A stretch of 64,000 nucleotides of DNA from the NCBI RefSeq assembly GCF_000969445.1, contig NZ_JZEY01000054.1, positions 1,178,001 to 1,242,000 on the forward strand. Reading direction: 5' to 3'. Below the pieces are notes generated by a model. That model was not told where the DNA came from. It saw only the letters and a list, made by a program, of their open reading frames with translations, and made no database searches. Shown here piece by piece: positions 51,989 through 61,367 of this stretch. The first letter of the stretch is position 1. Every line of letters begins with the position of its first letter. Origin of the DNA: Devosia chinhatensis. GTDB taxonomy: Bacteria; Pseudomonadota; Alphaproteobacteria; Rhizobiales; Devosiaceae. Position numbers and translations under genes: made by a program.

Positions 51989-53927
51989 GGCTGGCCACTC
52001 CCGACTTCGCGCCTGATCGGGTTTCGGCGACGATCTCGAGATACCGCTCGCCATCGAGGTACCTACGTTCGGCCAGCTCTTTGGCAACCGCTTTGATGAC
52101 CGGAATCTCGCCATGGCAGATTTCCAGGGCCCGAGCGTAGAGACGCTGAAGATCGGCCTCGACCTTTGCGGCCACGGCAGGATTCAACGCCAGCAGTTGA
52201 GGCACCTCTTCCGCGTTGCCATGGTAGCGGAGCGTTGCGCCCATCCCGATGCCGAGATGGACGAGTCCCAACACCTGCGTAGCTCGAGCGAGATCGCTGC
52301 GCGCGTCTCCGCCGGATCCGCTGCCGACGCTGCCGAGAACGGCTTCCTCCGCCGCGCGTCCGCCCAGGACGTGACACACGTAGCGTTCGATCGAGGCAAG
52401 AGTGATGGACCATTCTTCGCTGTCCATCCGCGTCAGCCCGCCCGTGATACCCCTCTCAATAACCGTCAAGCTGGTCACCGTGCCCAGTTTGACCGAGGTG
52501 CCAACGACGGCATGGCCCGCTTCATGTACGGCGATGCGGTGAAGCAGTTCCGGATTTCGGTTGTCGTCCGGCACCACGGCTTGCATCAGGTCCCGGAGAA
52601 GCATGCCGCGCTTGGCGGATCGAGCTGCCCTACGAGCAGCCTTGACCCAGGCGGCAACCTGCGCTCCGGAATTTCCGACAGCCAGGCGCGCGATCTGCGA
52701 GAGATCTTCGCCCGCAAGATCGTCACCAAGATGCTGACGGAAGATGCCCGCAAGGGCCTCGCTATCAGGTGCAGGGATCGTGATCACCCGGTTGAGACGC
52801 CCAGGCCTTACGATGGCTGGGTCTAATTTTTCAGCGTAGTTGGTAGCGCCGACAACGACGAGATTGCTCGTGTCGGAGGTGGCGCCGTCCAGAACGGTGA
52901 GCAGGTGGCCAATCACCGGCAACCACCAATCGGCGCCTCTAGGAGAGATAGTCTCTCTTGAAGGAATACCGTCGCACTCGTCTAAAAATAAGATCGCCGG
53001 AGCTACGGCGCGTGCCGAAGCGAAGACCTCATCGATCTGCTTGATGATGCTGTCGAGATATCCCGGCGAATTCGCAAACCAGGCACCCACCGACGTGGTG
53101 ATCAAAGGCAATCCGGTGCTGCGTGCAAGCGAGCGGGCGAACGTGGTCTTTCCCAAGCCGGGAGCTGAAGCCAGCACCACGTTGCGGTCGATGTCATGCA
53201 GCGAGATTTCGCCCCGACGCCAAGCATCGAGGTCTTCAACCAAGTTCAGCGCCCAGGTCTGCGCCTCTCCGTAACCGTGAAGCTCATGAACGTAGGGAAC
53301 GTCCTGCCCCATGTGCTCGACGCGGCGCTTCGATGCCGACGCCCTCTGGAGACGCTCGACGCATTCCGCCGGCGTCGAGTTCTGGCGGATGCATGTCGCG
53401 ATCTCGTCGAAGCCCAAGCCGGCGGCGAGCGTAGGAGGCAAGCTCTCCGGCAGTTTACCCGTCACCGCCTCGATCGTCTTACCGATGACGTTGGCGGTGG
53501 GGGCCGGGAGCGACACGATCATGTCCGCGGCCGAAATCAGCGCCGGGGGCAGTACCGCTTTGGGCGATTGAGAAATAGCGACGGCCCGTCCACCGGAACC
53601 CAGCGCCTTGACCAAGCCTTCTACGGTGGATTCGTCCTGGGCCTTACCGCGGCTGGCGACACTTCTGCAGATGCTGAAGTCCCATTCGCCCATTTCGTTG
53701 ATCGATTTCCAAAGAGGCACCACCCAGTCTGCGGCCGGCGCTTCCACCACCAGACACAACGTTTTATGGGCCGAGATCTTCGCGATCCCCTCGGCACCGA
53801 TGATGGTTTCGATCAAAGTTCGCGGCAGGATGTCGTGGGCCTGCGCGGCCGCCTTTTTGAATTTGTTCCTGTTTCTTGCGGGCTTGCTGTCTTCCAGCCC
53901 CACCAGGAAGTCGTCGGATTTAGCCAT
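51981..53927 (-). CDS. Soluble FtsH-like AAA+ zinc metalloprotease
   Basis: The 648-residue protein has a complete FtsH-type C-terminal half: Walker A SAPGLGKTT (254-262), Walker B AILFLDECDG (311-320), the second region of homology IVRPGRLNR, and a peptidase domain with HEAGH (468-472) and a third ligand in RSDLARAT about 77 residues later, the spacing of FtsH. It lacks the N-terminal membrane helices of FtsH. Residues 50-200 look like a second, degenerate AAA module (LPPALISAADMIVSLPAP without a P-loop). It lies upstream of tnsABC-tniQ on the same strand. Confidence 0.85.
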   Translation of the reverse strand: MAKSDDFLVGLEDSKPARNRNKFKKAAAQAHDILPRTLIETIIGAEGIAKISAHKTLCLVVEAPAADWVVPLWKSINEMGEWDFSICRSVASRGKAQDESTVEGLVKALGSGGRAVAISQSPKAVLPPALISAADMIVSLPAPTANVIGKTIEAVTGKLPESLPPTLAAGLGFDEIATCIRQNSTPAECVERLQRASASKRRVEHMGQDVPYVHELHGYGEAQTWALNLVEDLDAWRRGEISLHDIDRNVVLASAPGLGKTTFARSLARSTGLPLITTSVGAWFANSPGYLDSIIKQIDEVFASARAVAPAILFLDECDGIPSRETISPRGADWWLPVIGHLLTVLDGATSDTSNLVVVGATNYAEKLDPAIVRPGRLNRVITIPAPDSEALAGIFRQHLGDDLAGEDLSQIARLAVGNSGAQVAAWVKAARRAARSAKRGMLLRDLMQAVVPDDNRNPELLHRIAVHEAGHAVVGTSVKLGTVTSLTVIERGITGGLTRMDSEEWSITLASIERYVCHVLGGRAAEEAVLGSVGSGSGGDARSDLARATQVLGLVHLGIGMGATLRYHGNAEEVPQLLALNPAVAAKVEADLQRLYARALEICHGEIPVIKAVAKELAERRYLDGERYLEIVAETRSGAKSGVASHG

Positions 53928-54481
53928 GTCCTATCATCCGGCGGCCAAACGCGAACGCGCTCAGCTCGATGCCGGTCCTCAATGCCCGTTCCGGGCAGAT
54001 TTAGGGATGTCGGTTCGGTCGCTCAGTTCGAGCGTATGAGACCGGATAGGAGATGGCAGTTCGTGCGAACGCGATCTGCCGCCCCGATGGGGGCGGGTGT
54101 CATGCCGGCGATGTGCGCGTGGCGGGACATAGGCGTTCTCTCTTGGTATGCTGAACAGATAGTGAACGAGATGGTTCGTGTCAACACGCCGAAAAACTGA
54201 AATCTACCCAAGCGTCAAGAATGGGTAACCCCGAGGTAGGCTACCTCGAGGCCTGGATGGCCCATTGTGTCGGCAGCCCGTCCACCAGATTGGATGTCGC
54301 TTACGAAAAGCCCTGACAACATCATCTAGATTCTTAGCCGAAAATCCAAAGGCAAAAAAAGTCCAGCAATACAAAACCGACGATGTTAGACTTTTCCAAA
54401 CAGGCTCCGCTCCTTGCGATTTCCCGATGACCTTGGCGGCAGGAACTTGAGTTATCGATAGATGATCTTGGAGGGCGAAGT
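53928..54481. other. 554-base divergent intergenic region between protease and TerB operon
   Basis: No convincing gene is seen. The region must drive both the leftward protease and the rightward TerB operon. It contains CCGCCCC-GATG-GGGGCGG (54079-54096), the short inverted arms GTTCG-TG-CGAAC near 54059, and the hairpin at 54232. These dyads could be operators or transcript boundaries. Confidence 0.5.
54232..54248. other. Perfect inverted repeat in the divergent region
   Basis: CGAGGTA, GGC, TACCTCG form a perfect 7-bp dyad. No T run follows, so an operator is more likely than a terminator. It lies 234 bases before the TerB start. Confidence 0.4.
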
Positions 54482-56746
54482 TTGGAGTGGGTACTGATCG
54501 CTGGCGTCGTCCTTTTTCTACTGTCCAAGTTCGGCAAGAAAAATAAGCAGAAGGCCGCATCGTCGAAGAAGGCGAAGCGGGAACCCATCTTCATATCGGA
54601 CGTCGCTTCGGCCGCTCGACAAGGTTACGATCGTGGCCGCCGCAAAGCGCCAACCCCGGCACGGTGGGTCAAGTCTGGGGAAGCGGTCAAGGTTGGAAAC
54701 TGCGATATTGAAGCCGGCATGTTCTATGTTGGCGGCGTCCTTCCGGGCCAGGCTGAAGGGCGAAGTGGAAATTGCGTTGTCGATCCAACCTTGAAAGTAG
54801 CCTCGGTTGGGGGGGATCCAACCGGCGCATCGCTTTCGTACTGGCCTTCATACTTCAATGCCTCTCCCGCTTCACGGCGGACCTACTTGGAATGGTTGGC
54901 AGGCGGGCGCGACGAAGCCGAAATCGGAATCGGCTACGTCTTCTTGTTCTTCTATGGTTTGGAGCAACGACTATTCCATGACCGCGCTGTCGCGGAGGCA
55001 CCAGAGTTGATCGCGGAGGTTCAGCGCCTCCTGCACCTGCACGGGCACAACGGATCCTTTAAGCTGTACGCCACGAGATTCCTCGATGCCGCAGCACTGT
55101 GGGCTTCAGCTGCACCCGTTAAGCCGGATCTGTCTCCGGAACTGAAGAGCGGATACGAAATCCCTATGGCGGTCAGGGTGCATCTGGGCAGGAAGATCGC
55201 GGCCAAGACGCCTCTCGACGCCGGCGACGCTTTGATGTGGGTGCTTAGTCTACCGGACACCAACCTCAGAACCGCTGCGACGAGGTGTTTCGCGGAACTG
55301 GTACAGCTTTGGGAATATCGGTTCGCCGAAAAATACCCCGATGGACTAAAGGTAAATCCTCCGAAGACCCGCTTGAAGTTCGAATACCGAGCAGCCAGCG
55401 GCGGTTTCACGGCACAGATCGATGTGTCCGATACCTCGGGGCCTTTGCCCGACATCGCGGCCATTTCCGCACCCATCAGCAGATTACGCGACTTGTTAAG
55501 TGCTACGACCGAGGAACTGGCGCCGTACAGCAGGTTGTTGGGCAGAAAACCGGATGCTCTTGGGACATTAGATGCGGCGCTGCTCCTTCCGAAGGAGCTT
55601 GCAGTTACCTTCGCTGAGACAGAAGTGGGTCGGCGCGTCGAGCATATGCTTGGCGGCCGGAATGTCATCAGCGTGACCGTCGCGGAGCTTTCCAGCGCGC
55701 TGGCGCTGGACATTGAGGGGTTGGACAAAATCCCCACTACGATCAGCAATCAGATCGGCGGGTATCTAGATCACTTGGGCATCGGATACGAGCCAGATCG
55801 CCGGTATGGGTCAAGTCCTCTTCGTTCAGACGGGCAGGTTGTCATGTTCAGGGCCGCCGGTGGTGGGCAGGTGGACGGAGAGGCGGCAGCTTTTGTATCT
55901 GCGAGGGCTATGGTTGACGTCGCCGCACTGGCAGCAAGCGCTGACGAGAAGATCGATGGCAGCGAAATTGAAGCGATCACTACGGAAATCCGGAATGTAC
56001 CCGGTCTAGGAAAGGTGGAACGCGCACGTTTGATTGCGTACGCCAGCACCTTGCTCAAGGATACCTCCTCTCACCGTTTCGCTCTGAACAAGCTCAAGAC
56101 GCTTGACGCTGCGGCCAAACAGTCCGTCGTCCGATCTGCCACCGCGGCTATCATGGCCGATGGTCACGCCAGTCCCGCCGAGGTCAAATTCCTCGAGCGC
56201 TTGTACAAGTCCATGGGGCTTCCGGTGGACGACGTCTACTCGATGCTGCATCGTGGAGCGGTTGTGCTCGATGAACCGGTTACCGTGGCCCAGGAGCAGC
56301 GGACGCCGGGCATCGCCATTCCTCAAGAGCCTTCCGCAGCAAGATCGTCGAGCTCCATCCAGATCGACCACTTCCGGCTGGAGCGCCTGCGATCGGAGAC
56401 CTCGGCAGTGTCCGAACTGCTTGCCGGCATTTTCGTCGAAGAGGAAGCCGCCTCAGCACCGTCGACCGTCGTCGTGGCTGCAGCGCAAACAGCGGCCAGC
56501 CGGTTCACCGGGCTTGACGCTGCCCATGCCGGCCTCCTGGAGGAAGTGCTGCGGGATGGGAAGCTGAGCAGGGATCAGTTCGACACTGCAGCACGTACCC
56601 TGCGCCTACTGCCCGATGGTGCCATCGAGCGAATAAATGATTGGGGCTTTGACCAGTTCGAAGAGCCGATCATCGAAGGCGACGAAGAACTTACTATCGC
56701 CTCTCATATCTTGTCCGAACTCAGCGAAGCGGAAGTTGCAGCATGA
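54482..56746 (+). CDS. Membrane-anchored TerB-N/TerB/TerB-C protein
   Basis: The TTG at 54482 has GGAGG eight bases upstream and gives 754 residues. Residues 3-16 (WVLIAGVVLFLLSK) form one membrane helix, followed by a basic linker. The TerB-N domain (about 75-290) has YWPSYFNASPASRRTYLEWL and GIGYVFLFFYGLEQRL. A TerB domain (about 470-600) has two acidic helices, ASADEKIDGSEIEAITTEIR and MADGHASPAEVKFLERL, the metal-sensing type. The end (about 640-754) fits TerB-C. Such proteins are linked to helicases and ATPases in Ter-type DNA-processing systems. The stop overlaps the next gene (ATGA). Confidence 0.85.
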   Translation: MEWVLIAGVVLFLLSKFGKKNKQKAASSKKAKREPIFISDVASAARQGYDRGRRKAPTPARWVKSGEAVKVGNCDIEAGMFYVGGVLPGQAEGRSGNCVVDPTLKVASVGGDPTGASLSYWPSYFNASPASRRTYLEWLAGGRDEAEIGIGYVFLFFYGLEQRLFHDRAVAEAPELIAEVQRLLHLHGHNGSFKLYATRFLDAAALWASAAPVKPDLSPELKSGYEIPMAVRVHLGRKIAAKTPLDAGDALMWVLSLPDTNLRTAATRCFAELVQLWEYRFAEKYPDGLKVNPPKTRLKFEYRAASGGFTAQIDVSDTSGPLPDIAAISAPISRLRDLLSATTEELAPYSRLLGRKPDALGTLDAALLLPKELAVTFAETEVGRRVEHMLGGRNVISVTVAELSSALALDIEGLDKIPTTISNQIGGYLDHLGIGYEPDRRYGSSPLRSDGQVVMFRAAGGGQVDGEAAAFVSARAMVDVAALAASADEKIDGSEIEAITTEIRNVPGLGKVERARLIAYASTLLKDTSSHRFALNKLKTLDAAAKQSVVRSATAAIMADGHASPAEVKFLERLYKSMGLPVDDVYSMLHRGAVVLDEPVTVAQEQRTPGIAIPQEPSAARSSSSIQIDHFRLERLRSETSAVSELLAGIFVEEEAASAPSTVVVAAAQTAASRFTGLDAAHAGLLEEVLRDGKLSRDQFDTAARTLRLLPDGAIERINDWGFDQFEEPIIEGDEELTIASHILSELSEAEVAA

Positions 56747-58062
56747 GCACCTCGACACCTATCAAGCCGCGTGAGCGCGACGTAATTCTCCAGGCGCTGT
56801 CTGCTGGCGTCGTTCCGCGCGCGGGTCTTCGACATGTCCAGGTCGGTCGCGCCGCCGAGATCGGCGCCATGGTCCGCGACATCGACCGCATTGGCGACAG
56901 TGGCTCCGCCATTCGCTTCGTCATCGGTGAATACGGCGCCGGCAAAACCTTCTTCCTAAATCTGGTGCGCCTGATCGCACTCGAGCGCAAGTTCGTCACT
57001 ATCCACGCGGACCTTGCCCCCGACCGCCGCGTGCATGCGTCTGCCGGTCAGGCCCGCGGCCTCTACGCCGAGGCGATACGGAATATGGCGACCAGGACCA
57101 AACCGGATGGCGGTGCCTTGGGCAGCGTGGTCGAACGCTTTGTCACCGACTGCATGAACGATTCCGCTCAACGCTCGGTGCCGGTGGAAACCGTCATCGA
57201 CGAGCGCCTGGCTGGGCTTCAGGAGCACGTTGGCGGCTACGACTATGCCACGGTGCTCAAGGCCTACTGGCGCGGTAGCGAGGCCGGCGACGAGGTGCTG
57301 AAGGCCGCCGCTCTGCGTTGGTTGCGCGGTGAGTACTCGACCAAGACCGAAGCTCGGCAGGCGCTCGGCGTTCGGAACATCATCGACGACGGCGACGTCT
57401 ACGATGCCCTCAAACTCATGGCGGCGTTCGTGAAGCTGGTCGGGTACTCCGGCCTGCTGATCGTGTTCGACGAGATGGTGAACATCTACAAGCTCCAGAG
57501 CAGCCAGGCCCGCAACCAGAACTACGAACAGATCCTGCGCATGGTCAACGACGTTCTGCAGGGCAACTTTGGTGGAATCGGGTTCGTGTTCGGCGGGACA
57601 CCGGAATTCCTCATGGACACGCGCCGGGGGCTCTACAGCTATGCCGCGTTGCAGTCTCGCCTTGCTGAGAACTCATTTGCCCGGAACGGCCTGGTCGATC
57701 TATCGGGCCCGGTTCTGCGCCTGCAGAGCCTAACACCCGAGGACCTGTTGATCCTCTTGTCCAACATTCGAACCGTTTTCGCTTCCGGAGATGCCCAAAG
57801 GCATCTGGTTCCCGACGAGGCGCTTCCCGCGTTTATGGAGCATTGCAATCGTCACGTTGGCGAAGCGTATTTCCGCACGCCGCGCAACACCATCAAGGCC
57901 TTCGTGCAGTTCCTGGCGGTGCTGGAGCAGAACCCCGGGACGCAGTGGACAGATCTGATCAACGCCATCGAGATCGGCGCCGACATCGAGGCCGCAAACG
58001 ACGTCGCGGATGAAGGCGAACAGGGGGCCGGGGATGACGAACTCGCCTCCATCCGTCTCTGA
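56743..58062 (+). CDS. BrxD-like P-loop ATPase (DUF2791)
   Basis: The 439-residue protein has Walker A GEYGAGKTFFLN (about 62-73) and Walker B LLIVFDEMVNIYKL (about 238-251). FGGTPEFLMDTRRGLYSYAA is the conserved segment after the second strand. This is the DUF2791 family, known as BrxD in type 2 BREX loci and found beside Lhr-like helicases in other defence loci. It begins at an ATGA overlap with the TerB gene, and the helicase start lies inside its end, so the three are made together. Confidence 0.87.
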   Translation: MSTSTPIKPRERDVILQALSAGVVPRAGLRHVQVGRAAEIGAMVRDIDRIGDSGSAIRFVIGEYGAGKTFFLNLVRLIALERKFVTIHADLAPDRRVHASAGQARGLYAEAIRNMATRTKPDGGALGSVVERFVTDCMNDSAQRSVPVETVIDERLAGLQEHVGGYDYATVLKAYWRGSEAGDEVLKAAALRWLRGEYSTKTEARQALGVRNIIDDGDVYDALKLMAAFVKLVGYSGLLIVFDEMVNIYKLQSSQARNQNYEQILRMVNDVLQGNFGGIGFVFGGTPEFLMDTRRGLYSYAALQSRLAENSFARNGLVDLSGPVLRLQSLTPEDLLILLSNIRTVFASGDAQRHLVPDEALPAFMEHCNRHVGEAYFRTPRNTIKAFVQFLAVLEQNPGTQWTDLINAIEIGADIEAANDVADEGEQGAGDDELASIRL

Positions 58063-60265
58063 TACCCTGACCAGCTTCGACCGGCTGCATCCCGAAATCC
58101 GTCGCTGGATATGGGAGCAGAAGTGGGAGGAGCTTCGGGACGTTCAAGATCGCGCCATCTCCGCAGTGCTGGGTGGGGATGGCGATGTCCTGATCGCCGC
58201 CGCTACTGCAGCCGGGAAGACCGAGGCCGCGTTTCTGCCGGTGCTGACCGCCGTGGCCGATCGAAAGGAACGCGGGTTCTCCGTGCTTTACGTCAGCCCT
58301 CTCAAGGCACTGATCAACGACCAGTTTCGGCGACTCGATCAGCTGTGCGAGCGCCTTGAGATCGAGACGGTGCGCTGGCACGGCGATGCGCCGCAGTCCG
58401 CGAAAGATCGCGCTCGAAAAATCCCGCGCGGGGCTATCCTGATCACCCCGGAATCCATCGAAGCCATGCTGATCCGGCGTCCAGGCGATGCGCTCAAGAT
58501 GCTCGGAACGCTGGACTTCGTCGTCATCGACGAACTGCATGCCTTCATGAAGGGGCCGCGTGGGCTGCATCTGGCAAGCCTGCTCCGGCGGTTGGACGCG
58601 CTCACCGGCAAGCGAGCGAGACGGGTGGGCCTGTCTGCGACCATCGGGGACCTCAAGTTGGCGGCCGCCTGGATCAACCCGGAGCAGCCGGACACCGTCA
58701 GCATAGTGGAGTCCGCATCGGATGCTCCCGAACTGCGATTGCAGATCCGGGCATATTCCGACCCAGTCGATACGGATGATATTGATGGCCTGGAAGTCGA
58801 CGGCAAGCCGATCGCGCTCGATTACATAGCCGACCACATCTTCAAGAACCTGCGTGGCTCCAACAACCTTGTATTCGCTGGATCCCGCAGACGGGTCGAA
58901 GCGGTTGCCGACCGGCTTCGCACTCGATCCGAGAATGCCGACGTGCCCAACGAGTTCTTTCCGCACCATGGCAGCCTGTCCAAAGAGCTGCGAGAGGAGC
59001 TTGAGGCCAGGCTCAAGAAAGCCGAACTTCCAACTACCGGCGTAGCCACTACCACCTTGGAGCTGGGCATCGACATAGGGTCCGTCACATCCGTGGCTCA
59101 GATCGGCGCGCCCCGCTCGATCGCTTCGCTTCGGCAGCGGCTTGGTCGCAGCGGCCGCCGCCGTGGCGTTCCTGCGATCCTGCGCATCTACGTTCGGGAG
59201 CGCAACCTGGGGTTGGATTCGTCTCCGCTGGACCATTTGCGCCTTGAGGTCGTGCGGGCCGTGGCTGCCGTACGTCTGATGATCGAAAAGTTCGTGGAGC
59301 CGCCAGTCGCCGAGACGGCTGTAGCTACGGTCGTTCTACACCAGACGCTTTCGGTCATTACCCAACTCGGTGGCTCGCGAGCGGACCGACTCTATGCGAT
59401 GGTATGCGGCAGTGGCCCGCTCTCGGCATTCTCGAGGTCCGACTATGCCGGCCTGCTACGCGCCATGGCGACGCCAGAGCTTGCTCTGATCGAACAGGCC
59501 CCGGATGGCACTATCATGCTGGGCGAGCAGGGCGAACGGTTGACGGCCGGCCGAGATTTCTACGCCATTTTCGCGACCGACCAAGAGTGGAAGCTGATTG
59601 CCGGTGGCCGGACGCTGGGTACAATTCCGATCTCGAACCCAGTGGGGGTGGGCGGAATTGTTTCGTTCGCCGGTCAGCGCTGGAAGATCACCACAGTTGA
59701 TGATCCGGCCAAAGTGCTCGAGGTGGCGCGACACGCCTCAGGAAAAATCCCAAAGTTCGATAGCCTCGCCAACGAGCCCGTCCATGACAGGCTTGCTGTG
59801 ATGATGCGGAGCGTTTTGGTCGACGGCGATGCACCTTCATACTTGGATGCGCAGGCAGCAGAATACCTGTTCTCGGCTCGGGAGACTTTTCAGCAACTCG
59901 GTCTGCGCGATGCAAGCCTCCTGGCCGATGGCCGCAACACGCACGTGTTGACATGGACCGGAACCGAGATGAACTCGGTGCTGGCGTTCGCCCTAACCGC
60001 TGCTGGCTTGGACTGCGAGGTGCTGGATATCGGGTTAACGGTGCTGGAAACCACGCCTGATACCGTGGCGGCCTTCCTTGAGCAGATCGGGCACGCATCA
60101 CCCCCGATCCAGGACATCGCCGATTTTGTCGAAAATCTTCGGACGGATAAGTTCGACGAACTTATCCCAGAGGAAATGCTGCGTCGACTTTGGGCGAATG
60201 CTCACGTCGCACAGTCATCGAGGCTCGCCGGCGTAGCTCGCCGACTCATCGGTTTGAGTACATAA
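58034..60265 (+). CDS. BrxHI/Lhr-like SF2 DEAD-box-type helicase
   Basis: The start at 58034 overlaps the ATPase gene by 29 bases, with GGGGG upstream, and gives 743 residues. Helicase motifs are AATAAGKTEAAF (I), VSPLKALINDQF (Ia), VVIDELHAF (II, DELH), GLSATIGD (III) and QRLGRSGRRRG (VI). The C-terminal 300 residues lack the full Lhr extension and match the shorter BrxHI type. It would translocate on DNA using ATP and probably supplies the nucleic-acid-acting step of the cargo system. No nuclease domain is seen in it. Confidence 0.88.
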   Translation: MTNSPPSVSDTLTSFDRLHPEIRRWIWEQKWEELRDVQDRAISAVLGGDGDVLIAAATAAGKTEAAFLPVLTAVADRKERGFSVLYVSPLKALINDQFRRLDQLCERLEIETVRWHGDAPQSAKDRARKIPRGAILITPESIEAMLIRRPGDALKMLGTLDFVVIDELHAFMKGPRGLHLASLLRRLDALTGKRARRVGLSATIGDLKLAAAWINPEQPDTVSIVESASDAPELRLQIRAYSDPVDTDDIDGLEVDGKPIALDYIADHIFKNLRGSNNLVFAGSRRRVEAVADRLRTRSENADVPNEFFPHHGSLSKELREELEARLKKAELPTTGVATTTLELGIDIGSVTSVAQIGAPRSIASLRQRLGRSGRRRGVPAILRIYVRERNLGLDSSPLDHLRLEVVRAVAAVRLMIEKFVEPPVAETAVATVVLHQTLSVITQLGGSRADRLYAMVCGSGPLSAFSRSDYAGLLRAMATPELALIEQAPDGTIMLGEQGERLTAGRDFYAIFATDQEWKLIAGGRTLGTIPISNPVGVGGIVSFAGQRWKITTVDDPAKVLEVARHASGKIPKFDSLANEPVHDRLAVMMRSVLVDGDAPSYLDAQAAEYLFSARETFQQLGLRDASLLADGRNTHVLTWTGTEMNSVLAFALTAAGLDCEVLDIGLTVLETTPDTVAAFLEQIGHASPPIQDIADFVENLRTDKFDELIPEEMLRRLWANAHVAQSSRLAGVARRLIGLST

Positions 60266-60452
60266 CCGGATTGGCGGTCGCCTCCCAATTCTATGAAATT
60301 GACTCATGGACAGTTTTGTCTGACATGTCGGAACCGATGACTTTTCCATGTCGACCAAGTCTGTGATCTTGCTCAACACACCAAATTTTCTTGGGTGTCT
60401 CATCCAAAGAATTCGAGGTCGGTTTTGTCGATTTCCGGTAATCCGGGTGGGC
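60266..60452. other. Convergent gap with IS-end-like repeats
   Basis: Between the helicase and the DUF5677-like gene, GACAGTTTTGTC (60309-60320) and GACATGTC (60322-60329) form two adjacent palindromes, and CATGTCG recurs at 60347. This looks like a remnant end of an insertion sequence or a bidirectional terminator region. No gene is visible. Confidence 0.35.
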
Positions 60453-61247
60453 CTAAGTTTGGCCATGTTGAGAAGTACGCGCTTCAAGCAGTTGTGTCAT
60501 CCGGGCCGTCGTTCTTTCCAACGTCTCTGCCACAGCATTGAGCGCGAATCCGCATAGATCATATTGGAACTCAGAAATTGTCGCGAAATCGATGCCATGC
60601 ATCTCGGCTCGCAGAAAGCTCATCGGCATCGAGTGCACGTACCCTGAAAAATAGGCCTCGTAAAAATCGTATTCCGCCTTGTCCCAGCCGATAAGCTTTA
60701 AGGCTCCCCGAACGCCACCAACATAGAAGTCGCGGCCCTCTAGAAGGCGCGAGCGCACCTCTGTAGCTAGTGCTGCGAACGCGGGCATCGAATCGAGTTC
60801 CGTTCGAAGCTCGGCGATCTTTTGCCGATAAAGGTCACGCATTTCCTTGACGTCTGGTGCGTGAGCCTCATGGTGTTTGAACATTCTAGAGCGGTGACAG
60901 GTATCGTGGAGCTGAAACACCTTCCTGCGCATATCGAACTCAGCTTCGCTCAAGTTGGGATCGCTTACGTAAAGCATCATCACACCTGCCTCGACCGCAG
61001 TTCGCGCGATTGACGCTACTGAGAAGTGATCTAGAAGTTGCGCTCCCGAACCTGAATCTGTTGCCGCCTCTATGACTTTGATCATGGAGCCACTGTTCAT
61101 AATCACGCGAGCGTGGAGAATTGATCCCCATATGCCCTGCCAGTTCGATAGTTGACCTATCGCCTGTTCAGAGAGTGAAACGGCACTCTGAATTTGTTTC
61201 TCACAATCATGGCGGCCTTCAATAAACATTTCCGTTGGTTGCGACAT
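60453..61247 (-). CDS. DUF5677-like helical protein
   Basis: The start at 61247 has GAGGAG ten bases upstream, giving 264 residues. The protein is helical: SMIKVIEAATDSGSGAQLLD, then VASIARTAVEAGVMMLYVSD and HDTCHRSRMFKHHEAH. The pattern of a family-protein with an R-T-x-x-E helix and a later YFSGYVHSMPMSFL segment resembles DUF5677 and related proteins seen in accessory islands. Function is unknown. It points against the neighbouring cargo genes, so it is its own transcription unit. Confidence 0.5.
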   Translation of the reverse strand: MSQPTEMFIEGRHDCEKQIQSAVSLSEQAIGQLSNWQGIWGSILHARVIMNSGSMIKVIEAATDSGSGAQLLDHFSVASIARTAVEAGVMMLYVSDPNLSEAEFDMRRKVFQLHDTCHRSRMFKHHEAHAPDVKEMRDLYRQKIAELRTELDSMPAFAALATEVRSRLLEGRDFYVGGVRGALKLIGWDKAEYDFYEAYFSGYVHSMPMSFLRAEMHGIDFATISEFQYDLCGFALNAVAETLERTTARMTQLLEARTSQHGQT

Positions 61248-61367
61248 CCGAATACAACTCCTCAATCGCCCACCCACGAAGATCCCGGGGATCCATTCCG
61301 AAAGCAAGACCTCAGGAACGCCGACTAAGCTCCGGACGGATCAGCGGTATTGATCGCTTGCTTTTCG

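Noticed and set aside
54023-54130. 35-codon frame upstream of the FtsH-like gene on the same strand
   Set aside because: The ribosome binding site is weak, the composition is unremarkable and it lies in a region rich in dyads; there is no support beyond an open frame.
54482-60265. A complete BREX locus
   Set aside because: Only BrxD-like and BrxHI-like proteins are present. PglZ, the PglX methylase, BrxC and BrxA/B are not found, and TerB-N proteins are not BREX core parts.
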